Source: Aspidiotus rigidus
Lineage: Eukaryota; Arthropoda; Insecta; Hemiptera; Diaspididae
Length of the DNA: 64,000 bases
Assembly: GCA_035079385.1 (NCBI GenBank)
Contig: JAVHKY010000024.1
Location: 310,001-374,000 of the forward strand
Direction: 5' to 3'
The notes beneath the pieces are model-generated. The model did not search any database. It was not told the DNA's origin and saw only the letters and a program-made list of their open reading frames with translations. The position numbers and the translations under genes are program-made. Within the stretch, counting starts at the first letter, position 1. Every line of letters begins with the position of its first letter. Shown in pieces: positions 1 through 10,450 of this stretch.

Positions 1-66
<66 letters not shown>
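1..66. repeat. (CT)n-(CA)n microsatellite
   Basis: CT dinucleotides from 1 to about 36 pass directly into CA dinucleotides to 66. The array touches the window edge, so its full length is unknown. Confidence 0.97.
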
Positions 67-67
<1 letters not shown>

Positions 68-1390
68 CGAGTTATGAGACTATTCAAAACGAATCATGAG
101 CTCGCGTTAATTTGATTGTACAATAATTATACTTATTAATATTATCACATAAATTTGTTTTATAATTAGAGAGGTTTTGGAGGACGGAACATGAGAAGAA
201 ATGTTGAATTGTGAGTTTATCTGAGTGGTAATAATTACTTGACGGAGGGACGTGAAGATCTAAGAGGAGGTGAGAGTGGGTGAGTCGAGTATGACCAATT
301 ATGAGACGAGGGAGAATGACTTCTCCTTGGTGAGAGTTCCTATTTGAAGAGGATCAAAGAATAGGGATGCTTTTGATTGAACTTAGTTTGTTTTGATGCA
401 GTTCTTTCCAAAGTTAGGCCAAAAAGCTAGGATTTTGAAACGGTAGTATTTTTGGTGTACTGGTGAATGAACTGGGTCAGTAAGTTTCGGTAAGAGGGTG
501 GAGTTCTTGACCGCACGATCAACGTTTTCATAGTGAGGGTGACCGATGTGACCTGGAATCCAGATAAAGGTGCCTGGTGATTTAATAGAGGTTAGCTTAT
601 GAAAAATTACGTCAGTGCGTTGAGTGATGGAGTCAATTGAATAAGGATAATGTACGATGTAATGAGGAGGAGGATCCTGAGCTTTGGGAGGGAGTCAGGA
701 TAAGGTTTAAGAAAATATAATAAGGTATTTTGAGGGGAGGAGGGAGCAGTGTAGGTTGGGAGTTCCGGAAATCAAGCGGAGGATACGTGCAAGTAGGCAA
801 TCAATATTAGAGTGCAAAAGCGGAGAGAAGATTCCACTGCTTGTGCGCAGAGGCTGAGATTAGAACTAGTACGGAATGCTTCTAGGGTCATTCTGAGAGC
901 TGTTGATCGAACAGTGCAGTGTTTAGTAATGGAAGAGAGGACTTGTTAGACTGAGAGTATAGATTGGGGAGCCATAGTCCTCTTGGGAGCCGATGAGATT
1001 TTTATATAGTTGGAAAAGTAGTTTTCGGTTTGGGTGAGATAGATATTTGAAAATATTGGTGGCATTCGGCATTTAGCTTTGAGCAATTTCATGTGAGATA
1101 TCCAAGAAGGATCGCAGTTGAAGCTAAGCCCTAAGAATTTATTGAAAAATCTTGAAGGAGTAGAGAAGGTACAGAAATTCGTAGTCAACGGTTTTCCCGG
1201 TAGATAACGAGACTAGTGTTTGCCCGAGGAGAAGCTGAAATCAAGGTCTGAAGCCCATGCAGATATTTTATCTAAAGATTCTTGGAGGAGTCGTGATGCT
1301 CGATGAGGCTTTGAAGATTGCAGAGAAATGTTGTAGTCATCGGCGAGCTCAAGTTTCCCTTGCCCTTTTCTTTGCTTATCCTCTTCATTA
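67..1390 (-). mobile_element. Jockey/I-group LINE remnant, end of reverse transcriptase
   Basis: Minus-strand translation gives, in order with frameshifts: LADDYNISLQSS (the catalytic ADD box, near 1340), LLQESLDKISAWASDLDFSF, KFLGLSFNCDPSWISHMKLL followed by KAKC (946-1188), then SPIYTLS and LRMTLEAFRTSSNLSLCAQA (about 800-890). This is the fingers-to-thumb end of a non-LTR reverse transcriptase and the start of its C-terminal region. The part below about 700 is assigned only by continuity; no RNase H core was identified. Multiple stops: a pseudogene. Confidence 0.75.
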
Positions 1391-1394
1391 TTGA

Positions 1395-3480
1395 TTAGTT
1401 CTCATGGTTGCCCGCATTCATACCATAACCACTGAATGTCTTTATCGCCTTGTCCGCGTACTTTCCTTTGTATAGCACTGACCCGCGGTACTTTCTCATT
1501 GTGCTGTCGTGGGTTCCTTTCTTTAATTCCATTTTCCCAAGGACTTCATCATATACGCCTTTAGGGCAGCCGTTGGCTCCTGCGATTTCTGTTTTACTAC
1601 CTCGATTTCTTCTTTGAGTCAAGTGTCAAAATTCATATGCTCAGAAGCTCTTCTCAGTTTCCCTGGTGTGAAGCAGGGGTCAATTAGGGCACCGTATGAT
1701 AGATTCCACTTTTGTGTCGTTGAGCGGCCTAACTATGCTACGTTACAATAGTGAAGGCCAAAATTATAACGTTTGAAAAGTAGGAGCTAATTTTCTCAGG
1801 CACAAGGAGCAGATTAATTTAATTTACCGTGGACTTGAGTTGGTCTGAGATGTAAGGGTAAACGGAGAAGGATCCTAGACACAAGTTCAATTCTGAACCA
1901 CATTGTCAGTATCGGGATGAGTTGGCCAAAGGGATTTGATATTGCAAATTTATTCTAGAAAGGTGCATGGTAAAGTAGGAATGACGCATGGCGATAGATC
2001 AGGGAGACGTAAGGTGCCTGGTTGTGACGTCAAAGCAATAAGATGAGAAATGTTTTTACCGGTCGGCAAAAGTGGGCTTCCTATATGGCTGTATTTGTGT
2101 CCCTGTCTACCAATAGATACACAGAGATCCAGGAATTTGATTTCAGACTTCCTCATTTTTGGATTGAATTTTATGTGCTATCATGGGTTCTATCTTCCCG
2201 AGGACTCCGTCAACCATGCTTCTGGAGTAGCCTTTGAATGTGGCAGTCTGCTTTAATTTATCTCAACTTCATTGTTCTTCAAGATCGGAAACCCTCGGTA
2301 GCAGTAGTTCTGAATTGCCACTAAATTGTGCCTGGAGTGGTGGTACGAGTCGTTTGGTATGATGGTGTCACCCCTGTAGATTCTGTGTTCCACCATTGTG
2401 AGTGTTAGGGCCAAAGAGAGTTGATGGTCTCATTGCTCTTTTCCGCTGAATTTGATGGTTTTATTTATCGCCTTTGTTTCTCGAAGAAATCGGTCTACCT
2501 GCCAATCCCAGCGTTTGATCGAGTTTTTGAACCTGCTGTCTTTTGATATTATGATTTCCATGTCATTCATGAATATCTCCGTAAGTATAGGTGACGACGG
2601 TGATCTCATCGCTAGTCCTTCTTCTTTCGGCTGCAGAACTTGTAATTGAATGCAACAGTAGTTCTGGCCCATAATCCTTTCGACAATTTTGCCTTACTGT
2701 AGCCGGTCAGGATTTCCGTTTTCTCTTTTGTTTCACGGTACATAAGGAGGTACCTTAAACATGTGTATCAAGTTCAAGGATTCAAGTTGGAGTTACGTTA
2801 GATTTCTACCATATCCAATCGCTCCATCAGCTCCTCGTTGTTTTTCATACTTTATTTTGGTGCAAACTGGTGGCCGTGATCTTCGCTATCTTGTAGCAAA
2901 GTGATTGGATGCTATTGACTAGTGGTTTCACGGAACGGTTCGCTTTGTAGAATTTTGGTGCTACTGGGTTCATCTCAAACGTCTTTTCATCGCCTCAAGT
3001 CAGTATTTTTGGATCGGATCCTTCTTCAGCTCTTGGTATTCTCTCTCTCTCCAACCACCATCTTGTTGACTTTGTCCAACTTTGTTAAAATCAAATTGTA
3101 CTGTCTGATTTTCTCCTGTTGATTTGTGACCTTCCTCTGCGTTACACATAGTTTTCCAACAGTACTTCCCCGGCAAATTCCTGTTCGCATCTTTGGCCTC
3201 ATATCATATTCTATGTTTCGGATTACTTGTTCGAAACTAATGGTCATACTTTCGAGCTTACATGCTCTGGGTCATACTTGATACAGACGAAGAGAGGGAA
3301 GTATGATTCCCGCTTCTTTCCCGTGAGGATTGATCCTGCGACACGTCGCCGCTCTCTAATGCTGCTCAAATACACATGGTGTGGGGCCAAAGAGAAGAGC
3401 TGGAGCGCGAATTGCGCGAATTTCAACTGTGAATAAGAATGGGAAATTGTCAAGATATGAATGTAATAATTCCACAAATA
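1395..3480 (-). mobile_element. Old Penelope-like element, family B, degraded
   Basis: Reading the minus strand from high to low coordinates: YNLILTKLDKVNKMVV (3026-3247), the DKG-type N-terminal motif of PLE reverse transcriptases; EEGLAMRSPSSPILTEIFMN (2430-2672), the GLAMGSPLSP box; KFLDLCVSIGRQGHKYS (near 2150); and a decayed GIY-YIG start LLHTRETEKSF near 1660. The catalytic YVDD is lost (WQVDR) and all frames are broken. Sister remnants lie at 31.2-33.9 kb. The segment 1395-1622 has an open frame I cannot place. Confidence 0.7.
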
Positions 3481-3584
3481 GTATCCCCTGAAAAACGGTA
3501 ATGGGTGAGAGGAAAAACAAAGTTACACGAGAAACGCAGGGGACCCGTTATATGAGTTTCAAATGGTTTTGATATTGACCACTG

Positions 3585-5000
3585 ACTAAAAAAGCCATTT
3601 TGGAACCTAACCCCGTTCCTCCCCTCTTTTGTGGGCTACCAAAAATTCATAAGGAAGGTGTACCTGTGCGACCCGTGGTCTCATTTGTCGCCTCTCTGAC
3701 CTACTCCCTTGCAAAATTTTTCGATCGCTGGTTTAAATGTAGAGTGGAGTTCGAGTCTCCCCATTCTGTATTGAATTCGTGTACCCTCACCAACAATCTG
3801 AAGGATGTTTCCCTCCCTCTGGGTTCAACTTTATGTTCCTTCGATGTGGTGGGGCTATTTCCCAACATCCCAAAGGCTGTTACTATGCAACGGATGGGCG
3901 AGTTACTTGTAAAATTTGGTGTCCCTCGTGAGGAAATGGGCGAATTCTTTGACCTATTGACGGTCTGTTGGTTCCCGAACTTTTGTAAATTTGATGGTGA
4001 ATTCTACGAGTTCTCTGAAGAAGTGGGATCCCTATTGGATCTCCTCTGGGTTCTCTTATTTCAGGACCTGTTCTCTTCGGGCCGGGTGTTTGTTAGTCAT
4101 GTACTTTATTGGCACAGGTACGTTGACGACGTTTTGTGTGCGTGGACCGGTCCAACAGAACTCCTTGACGAGTTTCTTGATTATTTAAACAGCCTTTACC
4201 CTTCCATAAAATTTACACTGAACGTTGGTGGCTCCGTTATAAACTTTTTTGACTAGAAAAAATACCTCGACCGATATTACCATCCACGGGTCGTCATTCG
4301 TACCTGTTGCCCACATAGTTGCTACTTTTAATAACCTGATACATCGCTTGATTCATATCCCATCGAGTCAAGCCGCTTTTCTGAAAGAATTAATGACTAT
4401 AAAGCACCTGGCTAGAGTCAATCAGGTCAGGGTTGATATCGACCTTGTGGTTTGTAGGAGGCTAACAAGGTGCCTTGACTCTACGACCTCCCTCTCCTGG
4501 GATCAAGATGGTAGGAAACGGTGGATTAAGTTCCCGTTTCTGGGCAAGTTTTCATCGCAGTTGGGCCGTATCCTCCGCCCCTTCGGTTTTCGGCCAGCCT
4601 TCTATAATGTCAACACTGTTAAGAGCCTTTTCGTCAAATTAAAAGACCCTACCCCAGTGGGGGAGGGGTTTATAGGGTGACTTGTGGAGATTGTCTTACC
4701 GTCTATATATAGGGATGACCAGCCGTCAACTCCAAATTAGAGTTGACGAACACAAAAAATCTTTGAGGAAAAAGAAAGTAGGGGAGTCAGCCTTTGCTGC
4801 TCATTTGATCGAAAGTGGTCATAATTTTAAAGAGGGGTCGGAAGTCCTCTTTCATAGGGAAAACTCATACTTCAAACGTCTGGCCCTTGAGGAAATAGAA
4901 ATCCTCCGACATTGGAATAATAGTAGCCAGGTATATTCCTGAAGAAGGATTGGTCGAATTAGTCTACGGGAATGATTCACATTTCGATGACTCGTAGCTT
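3585..5000 (+). mobile_element. Penelope-like element copy 1, 5'-truncated, frameshifted
   Basis: Begins inside the RT at [12 protein letters not shown] and covers [33 protein letters not shown], the catalytic [15 protein letters not shown] (near 4130), the connector, and a C-terminal GIY-YIG endonuclease with YIGMTSRQLQIRVDEHKK and FKRLALEEIEILRHW. Frameshifts occur at the [10 protein letters not shown] box (near 4028), near 4250 and near 4680, so it cannot make an intact protein. Endonuclease-positive PLEs use RT plus GIY-YIG cleavage for insertion. Its 3' tail contains a hammerhead-like motif and is followed by a palindrome. Confidence 0.9.
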
Positions 5001-5055
5001 CAGTCATGATTTCGTTTGATGTCGCTTGTTTTTGTTGGTGTTTGGTTCAGTTGCT

Positions 5056-5100
5056 TTTCGCACTTCGAGAATGGCTGATTAGCCGAAAGCGCTCGTATTT
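5056..5100 (+). ncRNA. Hammerhead ribozyme remnant in PLE copy 1 tail
   Basis: Stem II GGCT-GATT-AGCC (5073-5084), then GAAAG, a two-base loop CG and the cleavage-type triplet CTC (5085-5094). The upstream core is decayed (TCGAGAA instead of CTGANGA). Position and layout match the better-kept motifs in PLE copies 2-4; PLEs are known to carry hammerheads. Probably inactive. Confidence 0.55.
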
Positions 5101-5194
5101 TCAATTTTCGTGCGGTCCTTTGCATCTTCTTTCGTCAAAATTATTTTATTTTCGGCTCTGCCCGCACATAAGTATAAAATTATACAAAAATTAT

Positions 5195-5236
5195 AAGCTT
5201 TACGTTTCGGCTGACCCGCAGCCTTCATCAGAAGCT
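5195..5236 (-). ncRNA. Hammerhead ribozyme motif, intact core, minus strand of the palindrome
   Basis: Exact mirror of the plus-strand motif: CTGATGA read on the minus strand at 5231-5225, GAAA at 5208-5205, GTA at 5203-5201. Transcription through the whole palindrome would instead give one long hairpin that hides both cores. Confidence 0.68.
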
Positions 5237-5278
5237 AGCTTCTGATGAAGGCTGCGGGTCAGCCGAAACGTAAAGCTT
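5237..5278 (+). ncRNA. Hammerhead ribozyme motif, intact core, plus strand of the palindrome
   Basis: Core CTGATGA, 5-bp stem II, GAAAC, cleavage triplet GTA and a 5-bp stem I (AGCTT with AAGCT). Stem III would be a C-G and A-U pair with no loop, which cannot close in one molecule; such minimal hammerheads are known to act as dimers. Activity is inference. Confidence 0.7.
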
Positions 5279-5338
5279 ATAATTTTTGTATAATTTTATA
5301 CTTATGTGCGGGCAGAGCCGAAAATAAAATAATTTTGA

Positions 5339-7328
5339 TGAAATTTTCCTTGCACGAAAAAATTGTTTTGAATTTACTTATCTTCTTTCGTGTTTACTCC
5401 TTTGAGTATCATCTTCCTTGAATATTGAATTCAAAATTAGGGTCTCGAAGAATTTAAATTTTTCTTAATCCCTAGAAGTAGGAAATTTTTCCAGGTCCAA
5501 CTCCTATATTAGGATAGATCAGTTTCTGGCTCGCGGAGAGACGTCAATCCATGGAAAGGTTTCGTGTTGAAATTCCGAGTATAGACGATGGTCGAAACAG
5601 ATACCCGCTACTGAGATTCCGAATAAAGGAATGGTCGTTCAGAACAACAGACCTACTTTCGAATCCTGTCAAAAATAAACTTTTGATCACTGAAAACTAA
5701 CGAGTAAAAGTCGATACACATGTTTTCTCTCTCTTTTTTTTTATGGAACATACGAAACTCGTATACAAACTGTTAAATAGAAATCCAATATATGTACTAC
5801 AAAAGTTTCGTTACCGTATTGAAGTTTCTGCAAGCCAGTTTGTAGCCTGTACATGTTATCCATTTTCATTTAGGTAAAAACTAAGTTCGAACTTTTAACT
5901 TTATTGAAGGCTGTAAGCGTTGCGTATAAACGCTTGTATACATGATCGCGATCGTATAAGAATGTCGGAACTCGCGGATATGGGTGAGAGTGAGAAAAAG
6001 TGTAAGAAGAAAGTGGGATTAAAAAAAAAAAAAAAATCGAGGAAAAAATTACTCTACACTAAATTATATTTCGCGCTTTCTTATCTACACGACTACACCA
6101 ATAATGCGCTAGATCGCGTAAAATTACGCCGCATTTTCAGTCGATATATTATACAATATCTACACTGGTTGTCGTGCTTTGGCGTGGAAAAAAAAAGACA
6201 TTTTCACGCTATCATGACGATATTCTCTTTCGTCAGCGTGGTGTGCACGGTGTAACTTATTCAGTTACAGAGCGAGAAGATGTACGAGCACTCGGAACAC
6301 ACGTACGTGAGAACGGATTACGTGAAAATAATCGTCCGTGTACTCGTAACCTAGTAGTGCGAGCAAATTAGTGTAAAATAAATATTTCGGGTTAGCTCTA
6401 ATATTTTGCGCTGGAAATGGTAGAGTACCGTCTTCTTAAACGACCTAGAAAAGAAAATCTCGCGTTTTTCCTACAGCGAGCGCGTTTTTGCCGACTTCTC
6501 GGGAAAAAAGAGAGGTTATATTTTCGGCGGCCAAGTCGTGACATTTCTCGAGTTTTTGTGGTCCAAAAATTATGAAAAAAAAAGGAACATAGGAACATTA
6601 TAGCTCCGCGTTGCGTGGATGTGAAATCGCTGACCTGAAAAATTTGCGGAACCATTCCAATGGAGTTAGTTTAGGTTCGTTCGCTGTATGGAAGTAAATT
6701 TAGTGAGAGATTAAGAAATCACGGTACAAGTGAGGCAATTATTACTCGCGTGGTTCAAGGCGGTCAACTTCCTAAAAGTCTTCCTCATGTTGATCGAGAA
6801 TCTTCCCCGATTTCCTCTTTGTTGCTCAGCATGTCTCCGTCGCTATTCCGTAGGAGTGTTTTACTGGTCCGTAGAGCTCTTCTACGGAGTCGTACAGTCT
6901 TTTTGCATTGTGCTTGCTTGCGTATTCTTGCATTTCCGTATAGCGTTAGACTGTAACCAGCGGATTTTTAGGCGTCTTGTCTCTTGTTGTAACTTGCTTG
7001 TGGCTTTTGATGAAGTGAGCTTTGGGGGGAGTTAGTAGTCTCCGGGAAGTTATTCAAGTTTCAATAGCATCTACAGCATTGAAGACTAGTATACCGGATG
7101 TTAAGGCTAGTTTCTAATGACATAGGTTCTGAAGTAGCGAAGATGGGAAGTAGGACAAGGTCACTCATGACATCATCAGTACCTCATGTCGCGATTCGTG
7201 ACGTGAATTTCAGATCGACCCTCATCCTTAATATCGATACATATCCCCGTCAAAAATCTTTTACTGACCACCTTCTCCGCTTGTACGTTGTGCCTCGTCT
7301 TCAGATTATTCCCCGATGAGATTAACCT
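5339..7328. other. No gene recognised (about 2 kb)
   Basis: Holds a poly-A run near 6019-6034 and a moderately CpG-rich stretch 5900-6660 without supported exons. Short open frames here lack splice context and protein motifs. It does not look like the flanking transposons and may be single-copy DNA upstream of or within the FRMPD gene. Confidence 0.5.
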
Positions 7329-7469
7329 TATAGTGTAGGCAAAAATAAGAGAAAAAAAACACTTTATGGGTCGTGAACAACATACTGAAAATCTCGCGTT
7401 TTCCCCCTGGAGCTTCCTTTTTATGGGGGTTCGAACCCCCCAAAAATTAGTTTTTCGCCTGTATGCCTA

Positions 7470-8270
7470 TATCGCGTGAAATTAAAATTTTATTTAAAAA
7501 TGTTTCAAACAAAAGTTGTGCCTCGTTAAATTTCCTACCAAGTAACGTATTCAACTTTCAGCCTATGCCAATCTTTTCAAAGGGCGTTCAAAAGAGTCCC
7601 AAAATCAGTTTTTTCCATAAATCTCACAAAATTGAAATTTTATTAAAAAATGTTTCAAACAAAAGTTGTTCCCCGTCAAATTTCCTACCAAAAAACGTAT
7701 TCAAAGTTCAGTCTAGGTCAATTAGTGCCCCATTAAAGCCTTAAAAGGCCGTCGAAAGAGGACCAAAATCAGTTTTTCATATATCTCACAAAATTGAAAT
7801 TTTATGAAAAAATGTTTCAAATAAAAGTTATTCCTCGTTAAATTTCCTACCAAATAACGTATTCAATTTTCAGCGTATGTCAATTAGTGCCTTTGCAATG
7901 GGCCTTCGAAAGAGTCTCAAAATCAGTTTTTCCATAATTACATCTCACAAAATTGAAATACTATTGAAAAATGTTTCAAACGAAAGTTATTCCTCGTTAA
8001 ATTTCCTACCAAATAACGTATTCAAAGTTCAGTCTAGGTCAATTAGTGCCCCATTAAAGCCTTAAAAGGCCGTTCAGAAGAAGACCAAAATCAGTTTTCC
8101 ATATATCTCACAACATTGAAATTTTATGGAAAAATGTTTCAAATAAAAGTTGTTCCTCGTTAAATTTCCTACCAAATAACGTATTCAACTTTCAGCCTAT
8201 GTTAATTATTGCCTTTTCAAAGGGCGTTCAAAAAAGTCCCAAAAGCAGTTTTTTCCATAAATCTCACAAA
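7470..8270 (+). repeat. Tandem array of ~160-bp units, left arm
   Basis: About five imperfect units, each containing AAATGTTTCAAA, TTCCTCGTTAAATTTCCTAC, AACGTATTCAA and AAATCAGTTTTTCC. Unit starts marked by the TTTCAAA motif near 7502, 7652, 7814, 7972 and 8135. Confidence 0.88.
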
Positions 8271-8675
8271 GACTCTAAGGCAACTGCAATACTCTCTGAT
8301 CTACCGTACTACAAGAGACAAGCCATTGAACAAATGTCGGTTTCAAGCTTTCGCGAAAAAAGTCCGCTCGAAAGTACTTGACCTCTCTACCTCCCACTGA
8401 AGACGCTGCACGGTTTCATTTATACAAAGTGTACCACCGAGTACAATTGTGGCTTGGTCATGAAAAAGATCCCTTAGTATGGAGATGGAAGCGAATCGAT
8501 GGAATATTGGAGCCTATAACAATCAACAAAGATCCAGCCCCAGCGTCGTGCCGCGCCAGACCATCTCCTACAACTTATTTTTAGTGGGTGCGCCAAATAT
8601 ATTGTAGAAATGCTTGTAGCTGCCAAAAAGCAGGTGAACAAAATGACGGCTTCCTTAACGAAGTTAAACGAGGAA
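8270..8675 (+). pseudogene. Transposon protein remnant (LPPTEDAARFHLY region and start of Cys-rich tail)
   Basis: Frames broken by stops encode YYKRQAIEQMSVSSF, SFAKKVRSKVLDLST, SLPPTEDAARFHLYKVYHRV followed by QLWLGHEKDPLVWRWKRIDG, and CRNACSCQKAG. To my memory this PPTE.AA...H..RVY..VQ.WLG...DPL.W.W pattern followed by a CxC-type cluster belongs to a recurrent family of insect transposon-associated proteins of unknown function. The reading is interrupted by the MITE at 8678 and resumes near 9398. Confidence 0.6.
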
Positions 8676-8677
8676 CG

Positions 8678-9180
8678 CAGGGAACCTGTTTTATGATTCG
8701 AATGAGATTTGGTATTGAAAATTCAAGGAAGCCTAGATCATATATAGCTCGACAGTCGAAATTTTTCTAAGTCCCCCTCCTATCATCTATAGCTCGAGAT
8801 TCGAAATTTTTTCCAAGTCCCCCTTCTATCACAAGTCCCCCTTCTATCATATATGGCTCGAGAGTCGAAATTTTTCCAAGTCCCTCTTCTATCATATATA
8901 GCTCGAGAGTCGAAATTTTTCTAAGTTCCCCTCCTATCATCTATAGCTCGAGAGTCGAAATTTTTCTAAGTCCCCCTCCTATCATATATGGCTCGAGAGT
9001 CGAAATTTTTCTAAGTCCCTCTCCTATCATATATGGCTCGAGAGTCGAAATTTTTCTAAGTTCCCCTCCTATCATCTATAGCTCGAGAGTCGAAATTTTT
9101 CTAAGTTTTTCGCTGGACGGCGGACGGCGCACGGCGGACGGCAGATTTCTCAAATAGCCCCCCATAAAACAGGTTCCCTG
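8678..9180. mobile_element. MITE with CAGGGAACCTGTTTTATG terminal repeats
   Basis: Perfect 18-bp inverted termini at 8678-8695 and 9163-9180. The inside is almost entirely the 46-bp array (8733-9105) plus a GGACGGCGGACGGC tract near the right end. Related ends occur near 3532, 23640, 23878, 25207, 33110 and 55704, so the family is abundant. Confidence 0.85.
8733..9105. repeat. ~46-bp tandem array (CTCGAGAGTCGAAATTTTTC unit)
   Basis: About seven to eight units of CTATCAT-ATATAGCTCGAGAGTCGAAA-TTTTTCTAAGTCCCCCTC with few differences. Single or decayed units are scattered at 12.9-13.6, 20.26, 23.74, 24.0, 24.65-24.78, 25.0-25.1, 47.15 and 61.2-61.5 kb. Confidence 0.92.
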
Positions 9181-9384
9181 TTAATAGATATTCCATAGAT
9201 AAAAGAGGGTAATTTGGTACTTCCATCGAAGAAAAAACGTGTATTGTAGCCGTTCCGACCTCGATGATGAAGAGGCGTCTACACTGTACTTCTCAAATAA
9301 CAAAGTATCATGCCTCAACCATAAGTAGCCTATTGTTTGAATTTTTGTTGAAAATAGTTGTTTTTTTCTCCCCGGGATCAAAAA

Positions 9385-9476
9385 GTTCCCCAATATGTCT
9401 TGGGCAGACTTGCCTCAATGCTGGTGGAGTATTAGAGGTAGTAGACAACATTGAGGGCGACTTGCAGGATGTATAA
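9385..9476 (+). pseudogene. Continuation of the Cys-rich transposon protein remnant
   Basis: Encodes LGQTCLNAGGVLEVVDNIEG and DLQDV before a stop. The CxxxxCxN ending fits the last cysteines of the tail begun at about 8600, on the far side of the inserted MITE. Confidence 0.5.
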
Positions 9477-9829
9477 GTCAGGAGGAGGAAGCTGATCATG
9501 AGTCCAGTGCTGATGACGATTCCTCAGTAATCACTGGGGAAGAGTACGACAAAGGTGAATAATATCAAGTCCCTCCATCCCGAATATATGACCACTGTAA
9601 GTCGGCAGCTAGGCTAACGTACATTGTTCCCATTAGAAACGTAGAAAACTGGGAGGCAGAGGGCATAGGACGGATGGAGGAGCTCAAGTCGTGTGCGAGA
9701 AACGACCTCCCTCCTCGGGCTATGTTATAAAATTATGTGTATTATATTACCTGAAATATACTAGCCTCATGGAGTAAGATTCAGTTGAGGAACGTACCGT
9801 AAATTTGTACCTGTCACACTTTTTTCATA

Positions 9830-10290
9830 GACAAGTTACTCTATTCTGAAAGCTGAATAGCCCATTTGATAAGAAATTCAACGAGGAAAACCTTTCATTT
9901 GAAACATTTTTTCATAAAATTTCAATTTTGGGAGATACGTATATGGAAAAACTGATTTTGGTCCTCTTTTGAACGGTCTTTTAAGGCTTTGCCGGAGCAC
10001 TAATTGACGTAGACTGAACTTTGAATACGTTATTTGGTAAGAAATTTAACGAGGAACAACTTTTGTTCGAGACATTTTTATAGTATATTTCAATTTTGTG
10101 AGATATATGGAGAAACTGATTTTGAGACCCTTTCGAACGCCTTTTGCAAAGGCACTAATTAACATGGGCTGAAACTTGAATCTGTTATTTGCTAGGAAAT
10201 TTAACGAGGAACAATTTTTGTTTGAAAAATTTTTCAATAGAATTTCAATTTCATGCGACTTAAGCGAAAAACCAATTTCTGGGGGGGGGG
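9830..10290 (-). repeat. Tandem array of ~160-bp units, right arm, inverted
   Basis: About three units of the same repeat as 7470-8270 but in reverse complement (AACGAGGAACAACTTTTGTT, GAAACTGATTTTG). Left and right arrays are thus mirror images at the two ends of the transposon. Confidence 0.85.
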
Positions 10291-10450
10291 GGGGGTTTAA
10301 ACCCCCACAAAAATGAAGCTCCAGGGGAAAAACGTGGGTTTTTAGTATGTTGTTCAGGACCACAACCTAAACCATTCTCAGCAAGGAAACGTTTGTTCCA
10401 GCAAAATGTTTTTTTTTTTTCCAATATTGGGCCAATTTCCCTACACTATA

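Larger units (their letters stand above)
5135..5338. repeat. Perfect 204-bp palindrome with hammerhead cores on both strands
   Basis: Two 102-bp arms meet with no spacer at AGCT|AGCT (5236/5237). I compared both arms base by base and saw no mismatch. Each arm carries an intact hammerhead core: on the plus strand CTGATGA 5242-5248, stem II GGCTG-CGGGT-CAGCC, GAAA 5265-5268, then GTA and AAGCT (5273-5277), which pairs with AGCTT (5237-5241) as stem I. The minus strand has the mirror image. It lies just after PLE copy 1, suggesting head-to-head PLE or retrozyme-like tails, but no duplicate of the arm was found elsewhere in the window. Confidence 0.93.
7329..10450. mobile_element. 3.1-kb inverted-repeat DNA transposon with subterminal tandem arrays
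   Basis: The ends are inverted: TATAGTGTAGG at 7329 and its complement ending at 10450, with further inverted matches inside (GAACAACATACT; CCCTGGAGCTTC; a G/C tract ending in GAACCCCC or its variant). Inside are inverted arrays of about 160-bp units and remnants of a Cys-rich transposon protein. A smaller element (8678-9180) is inserted in the coding remnant. Superfamily not assigned. Confidence 0.75.

Noticed and set aside
5920..6255. 111-codon plus-strand frame
   Set aside because: Contains a poly-Lys run from a poly-A tract and has no motif.
7427..7443. GGGGGTTCGAACCCCCC resembling a tRNA T-arm
   Set aside because: No acceptor, D or anticodon arm around it; it is part of the transposon's terminal repeat and returns in altered form near 10285.
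8733..9105. Regular repeats considered as CRISPR-like
   Set aside because: Units are contiguous without unique spacers, inside a MITE, in a eukaryotic genome.
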